Below, piece by piece: positions 24,137 to 35,654 of a stretch of 64,000 nt of DNA. The translations under genes were made by a program, and so were the position numbers. The notes beneath the pieces are model-generated. The model saw nothing but the letters and a program-made list of their open reading frames with translations. It searched no databases and was not told where the DNA came from. Positions within the stretch are counted from its first letter, which is position 1. Each line of letters opens with the position of its first letter. The stretch is from Pedinophyceae sp. YPF-701 (lineage: Eukaryota > Chlorophyta > Pedinophyceae). Where the stretch lies: NCBI GenBank assembly GCA_916048055.1, contig CAJZHL010000028.1:620001-684000 (forward strand). The letters are read 5' to 3'.

Positions 24137-24499
24137 GGGGAGTTGCGGTGTCTGCGGGCGCGCTTGATGTGACAAGGCGCTGTTGCGCGCCGGTCGTGGT
24201 GGCGCGGGGCGTTGGTGCGTTTGATGCAGCGAGGTCGCACTGCTGCGGGGGGGTCGGGACCTCGGTGTGTGTCAGGTCGAGCGCGGCTCGTTAGGGGCGC
24301 TCAGCGGCGTGGGCGAGCACACCACGCGGAAGACATTGCCGAGATACACGCAGGGAACACATTGCGGAACCGAACTCGCGTTTATATTCGTCTCTCGGCG
24401 CCGTAGGAGCGGGTCCCAGCGAAAGGCGCCCAACCATTTGGCACGGCAGCTCCGCGAACTGACCGCATCCACCGGGTTCTTTCGTGCGTCGTCGCCCAG
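24137..24499. other. Intergenic between helicase and thioredoxin-like gene
   Basis: 363 bp between two plus-strand genes in tandem. It must hold the helicase 3' end and the next promoter. No motif is convincing. Confidence 0.5.
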
Positions 24500-25764
24500 A
24501 TGTCCTGGAAGTGCACGGGCACGGCCGTGCGCGCTGGGGTGGGCGCGGTGCGCCCCTGCGCGCGACCGCAGCTGCGCACTGCGCTAGGTCGCGCTCCCGC
24601 GCCACGCCACGAGTGCGGGTGCGCGAGGAAGCGGCCAGTCACGACCGCAGCCATCCGTATCGACCGCGCCATGCACCTGGAAAAGGCGTGGAAGGAGCAG
24701 CAGGTGCGCATTGCCCTCTCCGTTGAACCTTCATGCTGCGGACCCTCCTTCGACCCGTTCCGCAGCACATCAGTGCGCTTCCTGGGACAGAACTCCCGCG
24801 CCGCTGCGCCGCCCGCTGACTCAGCCTCGCGCTCACGGGCAGGGAACGGCGCCTCGTCCCGCCGCGGCCCTGCAATTGATGTGTGGCGATGGCAACTGAC
24901 ATGGAACCTTGCCCGGCGCGTCCTGCAGGAGCGCGAGGAGCAGCGCAAGAGCGAAGTGATCTCCTGTCCCCTGGGATGCGTCATGGAGGTCCAGGTGCGC
25001 GGCCGGCCCCCACCGCTCGCGCACGCGGCTCCCGCGCGCACGGCGCACCTTGCACGCCCTCAGCCGCGCCTGACGCCTGGACAGGGCGCAAACGCGCGTC
25101 TTTTCGAGTTCCCGCGCTACCTCATTGCATGAAATATCGATGCGTGGCGGCCGATCCCGCAGAATTTGCTTGTGGCGCTCGCAGGACCTCCCGCACCTCG
25201 AGGGAATACTGGAAGCCGCTGGGTCGCGGCCCATCCTCATGTTCATGTACACGCGGTCGTGCGGGAAGTGCAAGGAGATCCTGCGCAGCCTCGAGGGCAC
25301 CTGCAAGGTCCAGGGGGCCAGCTGGCCTCCGAACGAGGCGCGTTCCCACACACGCACACACACCGCGAACGCACGTCACAGCCGACAGGGGCCGCGAGCA
25401 GCCGCCCCGCCGCGCGCCCGCGAGTGCACGTCCCGCGAGGCCGTTCCGATGCGAGAGGCCGTCGCACCGAGCTCCTGCACGCACGCGCCGTCTGTTCCGC
25501 TTCCCATCGAAACGCGATTACGGTGGCCCTGCGCAGGACGGCGACGCGCGGCGGGAGCTGGACAAGTTCGTGCTGCTCAAGCACGAGCTGCGGGACTCGT
25601 TCGACGACCTGAGTCCGGTCGCCAGGTTCTACCGTGTCAGGCACGCGCCGTCGTTCCTGGTGCTGCAGGACGGGGCGTTCAAGGGGGGGTATTTCGGGAC
25701 GTACCTGCCGGGCGTCCTCGCGCGCGCGCGCAGCTTGTGCGACTGGGCAGAGGACAGCTCGTAG
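24500..25764 (+). CDS. Thioredoxin-like protein with CGKC motif, probably plastid
   Basis: Four exons (24500-24703, 24929-24994, 25185-25307, 25537-25764), all phase 0, give 206 residues. The first 60 residues are Arg/Ala/Pro-rich and look like a transit peptide. A charged linker with CPLGC follows. The thioredoxin fold starts at DLPHLEGILEAAGSRPILMF; the active-site loop is YTRSCGKCKEIL, with CGKC replacing CGPC. The fold continues with LRDSFDDLSPVARFYRVR, the cis-proline strand HAPSFLVLQDG, and a final helix ending WAEDSS. Missing Trp before the first cysteine and Lys for Pro inside the loop suggest altered redox potential or partner range. The WCRKC-type plastid thioredoxins are a possible kin group. 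Position between two Trp-repeat genes seems incidental. Confidence 0.82.
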
Positions 25765-26523
25765 CGGAGCCGCGCCCGTCACTTCGACAGCACACACCAT
25801 CAGCTGTCAAGACCGCTCCCCGCCACATGCAGCCCCCGCTCCGAACAATGGCCCCACCCCCGAGGGCGGCGGACGGCCCGGGTGCCTTGCATGCTCCTTC
25901 CTGCGCGATCCGGGGTCGCTGGCGCTGCTGGGGGGTGTCTGAGGTTTGGGGGAGTTGCGGAATGTGATTCCCGGAATTTCCGAGTCCGCCCTGGGAGGGG
26001 TCATGTGTGCGTGATGCGCGCATGCCGAGCTTAGTTTCTGGTCAGGCTGTGAACCGGCAGGATGGGACTTGTCGCTGCGGCATCGAGCCCTAAGCTGCAT
26101 GGTCTGCAATGGGGCGGGCGGCGGGCCGCTGAGGCCCGCCGGCGCGTGACTCCGCACGCACGACAGTCCGTCCGACCGAGGGCGTCATCCCCAGCCGATG
26201 AGGCCGCCCCGGAGCGCTCGCCGCAGGACGCGGCGCCTCCGGTAGCGCCGCCAGCTGCCCCGGGACGGATGAGGCCTCGCCCCGAGCCGGGCGCGCCTCC
26301 TCCGGCCGTCCCAGTGATGAAACCGCGCAGCGACCCGGACGCTCCCGGCTGCACGCACCCGTGGAAGAGCGTCGCGACCGCGTGCAGCGGGTGCCCTCGT
26401 CGCAAGAGAAAGTGACGGTCACTGGCCTCCCTTCTACCTCCCGTCACGTCCGCACGCGCGCGCTGACGCCGCCGGACCGCCACGAACCAACTCACGTACT
26501 ACCTCAGCATCACATCTATCGTA
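25765..26523. other. Convergent 3' flanks
   Basis: About 0.76 kb between the stops of the thioredoxin-like gene (plus) and the second Trp-repeat gene (minus). No recognisable feature. Confidence 0.5.
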
Positions 26524-29500
26524 TCAAGCACCCCAAGCGCACAGCTCCGAGCTCCCACGGACGTCGGCTAGCCTGGGTACGTCCCGTGGAGCCATCGCCC
26601 CAATGTTCACGCGGCCGTCGTCCTCCAGCCAGTCCCCCAGGGAGCTCGTCGACGCCTCGGGCCCCACGCCCGCCGCGAGGTCCACGCTGTCCGTCGCAGG
26701 ACACGCGGGCAGCACCGAATCGTCGTCGTCCCATCGTGACGCAGCATTGACGCTGTCCGGGGGCGCGGGGGGGCCGTGCGCGCGCCTCTCCGCGGCGCCC
26801 GCGAGCACGCGTCGCCGCCGCACTGCCGGGGGCGTGTCAGGCACCACGCCTGCGTCATCCCGCTCCCGACGCGCATTCGTCGGCCGGACGGACCGGAGGC
26901 GACGGATCGCGGCGTCCACGGCGGCCTTGCCGCCAGGCACGTCGAACTTGCCGGCGCGGGACGCCGCCGCCGACTCCCCCCCCCCTGACGCAGCCCGCGT
27001 CGGGTCGACCACAAGGTCCGCGAGGAACGGGGCGTCCCACGCGCCGGGGGCCGCGGGGCGCTCTGCCGCGCTGCCCGCCGTCGCCGGCCGGCTGCTACGG
27101 ATCTCCGCGAGCCACCCGTTGATCTTGGTCCACCGCTGCGACCTGCGCTCCTCGCGAGCACGCTCCTCCTTCTGCGCCGCGACGCCCTCGCGCCAGACCC
27201 GCAGAGCGCCCCGCTTCGCGCGTGCGACGTCGTGCGCGATCGCTCGCGTCTCCTGGTGCGCCTCGCGGACCAGTCTGTCCTCCCGCTCGACGGCGGCAAG
27301 TTGCGACCACGCGAACAGCGCCCTGCGCGTCCGAGCCGCGGCCACGGCCTGCGCCGCCCGGTCCGCGCGGTCGAGCTCGCACGCAGCTTCCTCCGCGAGC
27401 CCCACGAGGGCCCGCCGCAGCAGCCAGGCGCGCCGGAAGCCGCCGACGACCGCCAGCTGCTGCCACGCCGCCATCCCGCGCCGCGCCACCCACCGGGCCT
27501 GGAACGCGTCGACGACGCCCGCGTCCTCCTCGGCGGCCGCAGCGACTTCGCCGCGCCACGCCCGCAGCGCCTTGCGCCCCAGCGACTGCGCGGCGTGGGT
27601 GTCGGCGACGCCGTTGGCGACGCGCCGCTCCTCGACCCATGCGCGCCAGGGCCGCCAGCCGTGGTTCAGGAGGACCGTGCGGCCGTAGTGCAGCCGCGCG
27701 AGGGCGTCCTGGCGCCGGCGCAGCTCCGCCTCGGCGCGCCGGCGCTCGTCGTCGGCCATCCGCTGCTCCTCGCGCTCCATGCGGCGCACGCGGGCCTCGA
27801 GCTGCTGCCGGCGGTGCTCCTCCGCGGCGCGGCGCTGCTTCTCCTCCTCCCGCCGCTGCTCCTCGAGCTGCCGCTGCTCGTACCTGCGGCGCGGACGACA
27901 CGGCAGGTCGCGTGTAAGGCAAAAAGGCAAACCTCGGGCAATGCGTCGTTTGTGTCTTCGATCTCACGCCCGGAAGGGCCACGCGAACGGGACGTGTTCC
28001 GCGCCGTGCGGCGGGCCGCGTGGCATGGGGAATGATGCCCGCCCGGGCCGTTGCGAGTTGCACTGTTGATGCCGACACGGTACACGTACCGCTGCTTCAG
28101 CGCCTCCCGACGCGCGCGCCGCGCCTCCGCCCGCAGCGCCATCGGCGGACCATGGCCGCCGTCCACGCCCTCTGCGGGCTCCCCGCCACCCGCGCCCCCT
28201 GCACCCCCCTGCGCGTGCCCTTGCACGCCCACGCCCACGCCGTCCGTCCGCGCCGCAGGCCGGACCGGCGTCGCGCAAGCAGACATGCTCAGATCCTCCG
28301 CACGGACGTCCCCGCCCCCTGTCGGCCCCGTCTCCGCGTCAGCGTCCCCGCGACTCCCCCCCTCGCCCTCTTGCACACACCCCTCCGCCGCTGCGGCGGC
28401 GCCGCCGGGTTTCTCGGGCAGCGGCGTCGCGGCGCGGCTGGCCGCGACCGTCAGCGGCGTGCCGGTGACGTGGCTGAGCGTGCTCTCGTCGTGCGGCGCC
28501 GCGCAGTCCTTCGGCGGCGTCCGCGCTGGCTGCGTCTGCGCGCCCGACGGGCCCGCCACGCTCGGCTGCGCCCGCGGCGTCGCGCTGCCGCCGCGCGGAG
28601 CCTTCCACGGTCGTGCGGGCGCCATGTGATCCACGCGGCCGTCCAGGTTCCGCCACGGCTGCCGCGCCAGCGGCCGGGGGCCCGTCGCTGCGTGGGCGGC
28701 GGGCGGCGCCGGGGCCTCGGGCGCCTCCACGGCAGCCTGGCGCGCAGCGACGAGGTTCAGCAGCCCGCCCATGCGATCCCGGAGTCGCCGGCGCGCCTGC
28801 TCGTCCTCCCGCTCCTGACGCAGGTCGGTCAGCGCAGCTCGCCACGCCACGAGGCTCGCGTGCCGCAGCCACGCGTCGCGGAACCGCACGGCGACCGCCT
28901 CCTTCCGCTGCTCCGCCGCGAGCGCCGCCTCCAGCGCGGCGCGCTCCTCCTCCGCGGCGCGCGCGGCCTCGACGCGCCTCTCCTGCGACGAAGCATCATC
29001 ATGGGCAGACGGCGCATGGGAAGGCAGCGGAGCGCGAGGGGCGCTGCGTGGCGCGCGCGCGCGAAGAGCGGGCGCGGGCGGGGAGGTGTGGGCGGGGGCT
29101 GTGAGACGGCTGGGGCGGGGAAACACCTTTGCGTCGCGGGCGAGCTTGTGCCACGTCCGGAGGACGGAGTGCCGCCGGAACAGCGCGTGGAAGTTGCCGG
29201 CCGCGCGGTGCTTGCGCTCCTCGGCCTGCTCGCGGCGCCGCGCAACGCGGCCCTCCTCCGCGGCGTCGCTCCACGCCCGCCACGCACACCACAACAACTT
29301 CGCCGCCGCGAAGCGCGCTGCCGCCGCGAAGCGCCGCCGCGACGCCTCGGTGACCGCGAGCCACTCCGCGAACGCCTCGGCGCGCCTGCGGGCCCCCACG
29401 CGCTCCGCGAACGTGCGAACCCGCTCTGGACAGTGCCGCTGGGGGCGCTCCGGCGCTGGGGCGGACGCGCTCGCGCGTGCGGCGTCGGCGGCTCGGCCGG

Positions 29501-30411
29501 GCGCGGGCTCGAGAGCCTTCGCGACGGCCTCGCGCGCCAGGCGCACTTGCTCAGAGATGGTTTCCCGAGGTGTGGCTGTGACCGGGGCACTCCCTGCGTC
29601 CGTGGGCGCCGCGTGCGCTGCGCCGGGCGCTCTGCGGGCCGCTCTGAGTCTGTCGAGGGTGTCGCGGGGCAGCGCGGCCCGGCGGTGCTCCTCTGCGCGC
29701 CAGACGGGCAGGGCCGCGTCTGGGAGCGGTGGTGTGGCAGCGGGCCGCGAATGCGCCGCGTGGGCTGGCGGGCCGCGGCCCGACGCGCGCCGGTCCGACG
29801 CGAACGACGTGGACGTAGCTGGCGGGCAGGACGACGGCGGATGCGACGCGTCAGCGGCGGAGAGAAGGGGGGGGTCGCGGTCCGGTGGTGTGCACCGTGG
29901 CTCCAGGCCGGCGCGGGCGCGCGAGGTGGCGGTCTCTCCGAAGAACCGGTCCGCCCTGCGCTTGATTTGCGACCACCGCGCGTTGCAGAGGCTCTCCGGG
30001 CCTGCGGCGGCGGGGGAGTCGGCGGCTAGCGGTCAGGACAGATGCCTGGTCGGTTTGACTGGGTCGCGGCCGAGCTCGTGCAGCGTGCACCGCGAGGGGC
30101 CTCTTCCGCGCACTCTGATCCATCACATGTACAAGAAGGACGCTCTGAACGAGAGTTCGTGCACTGGAGGCGGCTCATCTCGAGGGAATCGGACCTGCAC
30201 TGATGTCCTCAGCTGGTCGAGCCCAGCCCTCGTGCGCCGCGCCGGCGCCTTCAGCCCCACTGTCGTGCAGGCGGATGGCCGTCTCGGCAGCACGGTGGAC
30301 CGCGGACCGCTGCGGGGAGTCACACCGCTCCGGCACGAAGCGCCCAGCGCGTTGCGGTGCGTCCAGGCTCGAGGCCCAGTCGAGCAGCCTGGACTCCTCC
30401 TCCGTGAACAT
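26524..30411 (-). CDS. Second Sfi1-like Trp-repeat coiled-coil protein
   Basis: Probable centrin-binding or ciliary-base protein. Four exons (30411-30201, 30001-29127, 28982-28090, 27883-26524) have closing phases and give about 1112 residues. The N-terminus is MFTEEESRLLDWASSLD, then CNARWSQIKRRADRFFGE. Trp units follow: RRAEAFAEWLAVTEASRR, KLLWCAWRAWSDAAEE, HSVLRTWHKLARDAK, ASLVAWRAALTDLR. A disordered middle leads to a long Glu/Arg coiled coil (YEQRQLEEQRREEEKQRR) and more units: GWRPWRAWVEER, KALRAWRGEVA, GMAAWQQLAV, RALFAWSQLA, GALRVWREGVA, RWTKINGWLAE. The architecture resembles animal CCDC191 and Sfi1. Intron 2 (144 bp) is a multiple of three without a stop. The 5' end is uncertain because the frame continues upstream of the chosen ATG. 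Confidence 0.75.
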
Positions 30412-30866
30412 CCTCGCGTCCTCGACCTCGACGCGTCCGAACCAACACGCCAGGTACGGGCCGGGTCGCCAGAGCGCCCGTTCAAGCCTTGCGCGGCGCG
30501 CAACAACACAACATGGCAGCGGAACGGAAACGCCAACCTTCTGTGCGGGACGTGGGGCCCAGGCCACGCTTGCTGATCTGCCCGCGGGCAAGTGCTGTCC
30601 GCCCGCGGCGTGGCGGCCCCACGGCACCGGCGCGACCCCCGCGTCGCAGGAGAGACACACCGCGGGGTATAACCCGGTCCGAAACGACCGCCATGATGGT
30701 GAGGCTGGCGTCGCGGACCCTGCATTCTGGACTCGCTGCCTCGTCGGCTCAGTCGCGTCCACGGAGCGGAGGGCAACAGCGGGGACCACCGCGCAGACCT
30801 AGGGAGAGGGCCTTGGCTGCTGTGGTGCGCTCGTGCCCCGCTGGGGGCGCGCGTAGGCCAGGAGGG
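30412..30866. other. Divergent region upstream of RRP46
   Basis: 455 bp between divergent starts. The left part stays open in frame with the Trp-repeat gene (PYLACWFGRVEVEDAR lies just upstream of its ATG) and may be coding if a start exists further up. Otherwise it is promoter sequence for both genes. Confidence 0.5.
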
Positions 30867-31790
30867 ATGCAGGAAGATGGAGCACAACAGGATGCGTTGC
30901 GGGCGGATGGACGGAGTGACAGGCAGATAAGGTGCGCGACGTGTTCGCGGCCGGAAGCAACCGACGTGTTCACAGAAGCGTGGGCGCGTTTCTCCGCCGT
31001 GGGCGAGACTTCCCCGGGCCCGCGTGGGTCGTTGCGGCATGCAGGTCGATGGTGTGTGAGCGCGGCGTGCTGGAACGTGCGGACGGGTCCGCAAGGTGGA
31101 CGCAGGGCGGCACCAGCGTGCTTGCAGCGGTGCACGGGCCGCTCGTTCGCGGCGGCCCGCGAGAAGACCCGGAGCGCATGACCGTGGAGGTCACGATATT
31201 GCCAAGATCTGGCCTCCCGACGTCGCGCGACCGCCACAACGAGACGGTCGTGCGCGCCACCGTCGAGAGCGCGGTGCTGCTCAACGCCCACCCACGCTGC
31301 TGCGTCACCGTGGCGCTCCAGGTCGCCGCCGACGACGGCGCCGTCCTCGCGTGCGCGCTCAACGCCGCCTCCGCCGCGCTCGTCGACGCGGGCGTGCCCA
31401 TGCGCCACCCCTTCGCCTGTGTCACCGTCGCCGTCGCACCGACCGGCAGGCTCCTCGTGGACCCGGACAGCGACGAGGAGAAGGCCGCGGGGGCGCTCGC
31501 GCACATTGCGCACGTCGGCAAGAAGGACCAAGGCGAGGACAAGGGCCCAGGTGCGCCCCTGCCATCCCCACTTGTCTCAACGCGCTCAGCTGCGCGTTTC
31601 CGTGCGCTTGCCTCACCGGACTCGACGCCGCGTGGCCGTCCGTGCAGTGTCTGGCGCGATGATCACGTGCGACTCGTACGGCAAGTTCACGCTCGAGCAG
31701 TTCGCGGCCGCGGCGGCGCTTGCCGCCAAGGGTTGTGCTCACGTGACCGCCTTTGCGCGGGAGTCCCTGAACGGCCTCTACGTCGTGTGA
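30867..31790 (+). CDS. RRP46: Exosome core subunit RRP46 (RNase PH domain)
   Basis: Non-catalytic RNase PH-type ring subunit of the RNA exosome, acting in nucleus and cytoplasm in 3'-5' RNA decay (EXOSC5 in animals). Three exons (30867-30931, 31045-31550, 31648-31790) have closing phases and give 237 residues, the expected size. The first exon encodes QDALRADGRSDRQIR, matching the ALRADGR signature. Exon 2 continues CERGVLERADGSARWTQGGT and SVLAAVHGP, then SAVLLNAHPRCCVTVALQV and ALNAASAALVDAGVPM, the classical RNase PH core. Exon 3 ends the fold with MITCDSYGKFTLEQF. All start, splice and stop choices agree with the family. RRP41 or RRP43 are less likely because of length and the GRSDRQIR wording. 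Confidence 0.92.
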
Positions 31791-32647
31791 GCCGGCGCGG
31801 CAGCCAGCGGCGCACGCGCGCGCCCGTCGGAGCGACGTCACGCGCGCCGCATCGGCGCACTAGCGACTGACGACAACTTTGCTTTTCGTCCCGCGCCGGC
31901 GCCGGGCTGGCTCGGGGCGCAGCGGGGCGCAGCGGCACGGCGCCGCTCGGGGCGTCGCGGCCGCTGGCTGCGAGCTCGTCGCTGGCCGTGTCATAGTGGG
32001 TACGGGCGCGAGGCAAGTCGAGATTCCTCGAGTGTGCTTCCACGCGCCGTTGTGGACCCTCGCGGCGGCGTGTAGGGCGCTGGGCGTGATCGGCGCATTC
32101 ACCGAGCACGCGTCCGTCCTGGAACGCACCCCGCGGCGCCGTTCGCGCACCCAGGAGCGCCGGCAGGGGCTGCATGCACTGTCGCGCCGGCCCACGCCTG
32201 CACGCGGATCTCGCCGAGACGTGGTCGTGCTGTCCCGGTCCGAGCGGCCGGCGCATCTGGGTGGATCTCGGGCGCGCGCTGGTGCGAGAGCCCGGCTGTG
32301 AGGTGCCGCGGCGGCTCTGAGACTGGCACGGGGAGTCGTGGGGGCCCTGTGGGCGTGGCAGCAGGAGCAGGCAGGCTGGGGGGCACAATGGGCGAGGCTG
32401 CGGGCGCGGCGGGGCACCACGGGCTTGCGGAGGGCAAGGGCTCTGTGACGGGTGCGTCGGCTGTGCGGGACCGGCCCGAGCGTGCACGCGCGAGACACGA
32501 ATTGGGCTTTGGCCTGTTGCTCCTGGATTCGCGGCTGCGAGCTGGCGCGGAGCGGAGGAGGCGCGGCGCGGGGTGCCAGGATCACACGGAAGCGCCCCCC
32601 GGCCTCAGTATCTGCCCCCGACGATAGCTAGCGGCGCCTGAGGCACG
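31791..32647. other. Intergenic between RRP46 and coiled-coil gene
   Basis: About 0.86 kb between tandem plus-strand genes. Several open frames exist on both strands, but none has a credible composition or a family I know. It probably holds the RRP46 3' end and the next promoter. Confidence 0.5.
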
Positions 32648-35084
32648 ATGGCCAGGGACGAGATCGACCCGGCAGCATGGGTCGAGGACATGCTGAAGCT
32701 GCGCGCGACGGGCGCGAGCGGCGTGCGCATTACGATGAAGGACATCGTCGACCGCTGCGACAACCCGGACGCGAACCCGGCAGACATCAGGCCGACGAGG
32801 TGCGTACTTCCAGCGCCCGCCGAGCGCCGCTCCGGGGCGATGCGCGGCGTCACCCCACCGGAAAACCACCCTCGATCTTTTCTGCGCGAGCCCTTCGCGC
32901 CCGCGCCCGTCGCGCGGCCGTGCCTGGCGCTCCTGGGCAACGGCATGGCACCTGCCCCCTGCCGTCCTGCCCCGCACGCGCCCATCATCCCCTGCCGCGG
33001 CCTCACGGGCCCCTCCGGGACTCCAGACACCTTGTTCAACGCGCACATCACGTTGCGACTCGTTGCCACGCCCTGCCGCTGCGCTTCCGCCAAACGTTCC
33101 CCTCGCCAGTGACAGAGCACCATGCATGGCGCCGCCCGGGCGCGCAGCGCGCGTGCAGCCGCGGCCCGTGCGCCCCGTCGGAGCAGCGCGCCGGGACGGA
33201 CCGTTCGGGCGTGCCAGGCCGCGCCCACGCGCCCCCCAGCGCAGCCGAATGCCCACATGTCCCGTCGTCTGTGTGCGTGCGCCTGCAGCCCCAACACGGT
33301 GGACGCCTTCCTCGCGACGGGCATTGACCCAACGGAGCTCATCAAACGAACCAAGGAGTGGTTCAAGGAACAGGTGAGCGCCACCGCCCGCTCGCAGCGA
33401 GACCACGAACGCTGGACGCTGCATCAGCGCCGCTCCGGGTGCCGCGCACGCCCCACAGCGCCGGAACGGCGCCGCCACGCCGCTCTAGAGACTCGCTGCG
33501 GGCACCTGCGCCACCGTGCGGCGCCCAATACCCTTTCTAGGGCGCGCAGAGGGCCCTCATGTCTCCGCCATGCACTGCCGTGTCTGGCGCCCGCCGGGGC
33601 TCCGCAGCCCGGCTTCGCGCCCGCGATCGGGCGCCGACGCGGTATCTACGACAGACGTACCCGTGTGTCGTCCGTTTGCGCCATGCCCGCGCCGCCAAGC
33701 CGTGGCATGGCTAGGGCATGCTGTGCGACGCGGAAACGCGCCCCGCTCCCGCGCCCCGCACGGCCCGCAGGGCGACGACGACGACGAGGCCGAGATCGCG
33801 TGCGAGTACTACGAGCAGTGCCGCATGGAGAAGATCCAGCGTCTGACGGCGGAGCGGGAGGCCATCATCAACGGCGAGGGCACCGGGAAGGGCCTCGGCC
33901 GCACGGGCGGGACGCTCGGGTACACCGCGGGGTCGGGCGAGGACCAGGTGGAGCGCGAGCGCAGGCGCCTGGAGGTGTCCCGGCGCCGGCAGATGCAGGA
34001 GCTGGAGCAGGCGGTCAACTACGAGGTCATGCGCGCGCAGACGCAGCAGAAGCAGGAGGCCAAGATGCGGGCGATCGAGCAGCGCATCGAGCAGCAGAAG
34101 AAGGTCAAGGACCAGAAGCAGGCCGAGTGGCGCGAGCAGCTGCGTCTGAAGGAGCAGGTCAAGCGCGAGGAGGACGCCAAGCTCGAGGCCGAGGCGCGGC
34201 GCCTGGAGACGATCCGCCACCAGGAGGAGATGGCGCAGGCCCGCGCGGAGCGCGAGGAGGAGAAGCGCCGCAAGAAGGAGGCGATCATGCGGGAGCAGGA
34301 GCGCCGGCGGAAGCAGGAGCAGGCCAAGATGGAGACGCAGCGCATCCTGGACCAGCAGGCGGCGGAGCTCGAGGTCCGCAAGAAGGAGATGGAGCGCAAG
34401 GACCGCGAGCGCGAGCTGGCGAAGAAGCGGCAGCAGGAGATCCGCGCAAAGGAGAACGAGATTGCGCGGCAGAAGGCGGAGGAGCGCCGCGTGCAGACGC
34501 TGCTGCAGAACGAGGCGCGGCTGCGCGAGAAGAAGGAGCTGTTCGAGGCGCGGGAGCGGCTGGCGGACGAGCGGCTGCGCATCAAGGCGATCGAGCTGCA
34601 GCAGCAGGAGGCGGAGAAGCGCAAGCGCGAGGAGCACAAGGCGCTGGAGCAGCGGCAGAAGTTCGAGCTCGCGCAGAAGATCGAGGCGGACCGCGTGCAG
34701 TCGATCAAGAACAAGGCGGCGGAGAAGGAGCGGAAGCTGGCGATGGCGGCGCAGGAGCGGGCGCGCGAGCTGAAAAAGAAGAAGAAGCAGAAGGAGCTCG
34801 AGCAGCGCCGCAAGCTGGAGATCGTGAGCCAGCACCACCGCCAGCAGGCGTGGATCCGGGAACAGACGCTGCAGAAGATCCAGGACGAGACGGACCGCGC
34901 GTTCGCGATCAAGAGCGCGCAGCAGGAGCTGCGCCAAAAGCGGCGCGAGGCCAACCTGGAGGCGTCGATGCAGCGGTTCGCGGCGCTGCAGAAGCTCGAG
35001 GAGGTGCAGATCAAGGGGATCGACATCGAGAACGCAGACAACATCGCGTCGCTCACTGACAAGGTCTTCTCGCCCCGCCGGTGA
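32648..35084 (+). CDS. Charged coiled-coil protein, probably ciliary or cytoskeletal
   Basis: Three exons (32648-32799, 33289-33373, 33771-35084) have closing phases and give 516 residues. Function is not recognised with certainty. The first about 79 residues are a small folded head: MARDEIDPAAWVEDMLKLRA, then PNTVDAFLATGIDPTELIKR. An acidic hinge (GDDDDEAEI) follows, then about 400 residues of nearly unbroken Glu/Gln/Arg/Lys heptads of the trichohyalin type (for example RRRQMQELEQAV and KRKREEHKALEQRQKF). The end is SLTDKVFSPRR. Such proteins are common in flagella and basal bodies of algae, and the position among Sfi1-like and FAM194 genes fits that, but this is inference. Intron 1 (489 bp) and intron 2 (397 bp) are long for this window. 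Confidence 0.82.
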
Positions 35085-35654
35085 CGCGACGACGGCGCGA
35101 CCGCGTTCGCTCGCTCGCCGCCCCGCCTCAGGGCGCGCAGCTGTCGGCCCAGTGTGAATCTCCGTTGGCCGTGGACGCGCTCGCGTGCGTGGTGATCCGA
35201 CCCGCGGGCCCGCTCGGAGCTGAGTCAGGGGGGAGTGTCGAGTACAACACTCCGAGCTCTTCGCGGCGACAAGGGGCGAGGGCCGGACCGCCCCGGCCCC
35301 ACGCTCCGCACAGCAACCACCCAAGGACACCGATTCTCCGCCTCTGAGCCCTGGAGACGAGCGGCCGCGCAGCCCGGCGCGACGCTGACGCTCCCCTCCA
35401 TCCCGCTGTACAACGCGCAGTTCGCCCGTGTTTCCTTCCTTCCCGCCCCTCCCCCTATTTACACGTAAGACTTCCATCGTGTGCGCGGCAGTTCAAAGCG
35501 CAGGACGGCCCGCATCGTGCGCTGACCGCCGACCCTTTCCCGCTGTCCGGTCGCTTTCCCGCGGAATAGCGGCCTCGTCGTTGCCGATAACGCCTAGTTC
35601 TTGCGCTCGAAAGCCTCGTAGGACTAATATCACGCAGTAGGAGCTCGCGAAATC
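35085..35654. other. Intergenic upstream of HAP2/GCS1
   Basis: 570 bp between tandem plus-strand genes, so it should carry the promoter of the gamete fusogen. AT-richer stretches occur near 35455-35470 and 35620-35640. No known element was recognised. Confidence 0.5.

Noticed and set aside
33711-35477. Leu/Arg-rich minus-strand frame of 588 codons opposite the coiled-coil gene
   Set aside because: It is the complement of Glu/Gln/Lys/Arg codons, which gives Leu-rich nonsense. The plus-strand coiled coil has normal spacing of heptads and good splice sites.
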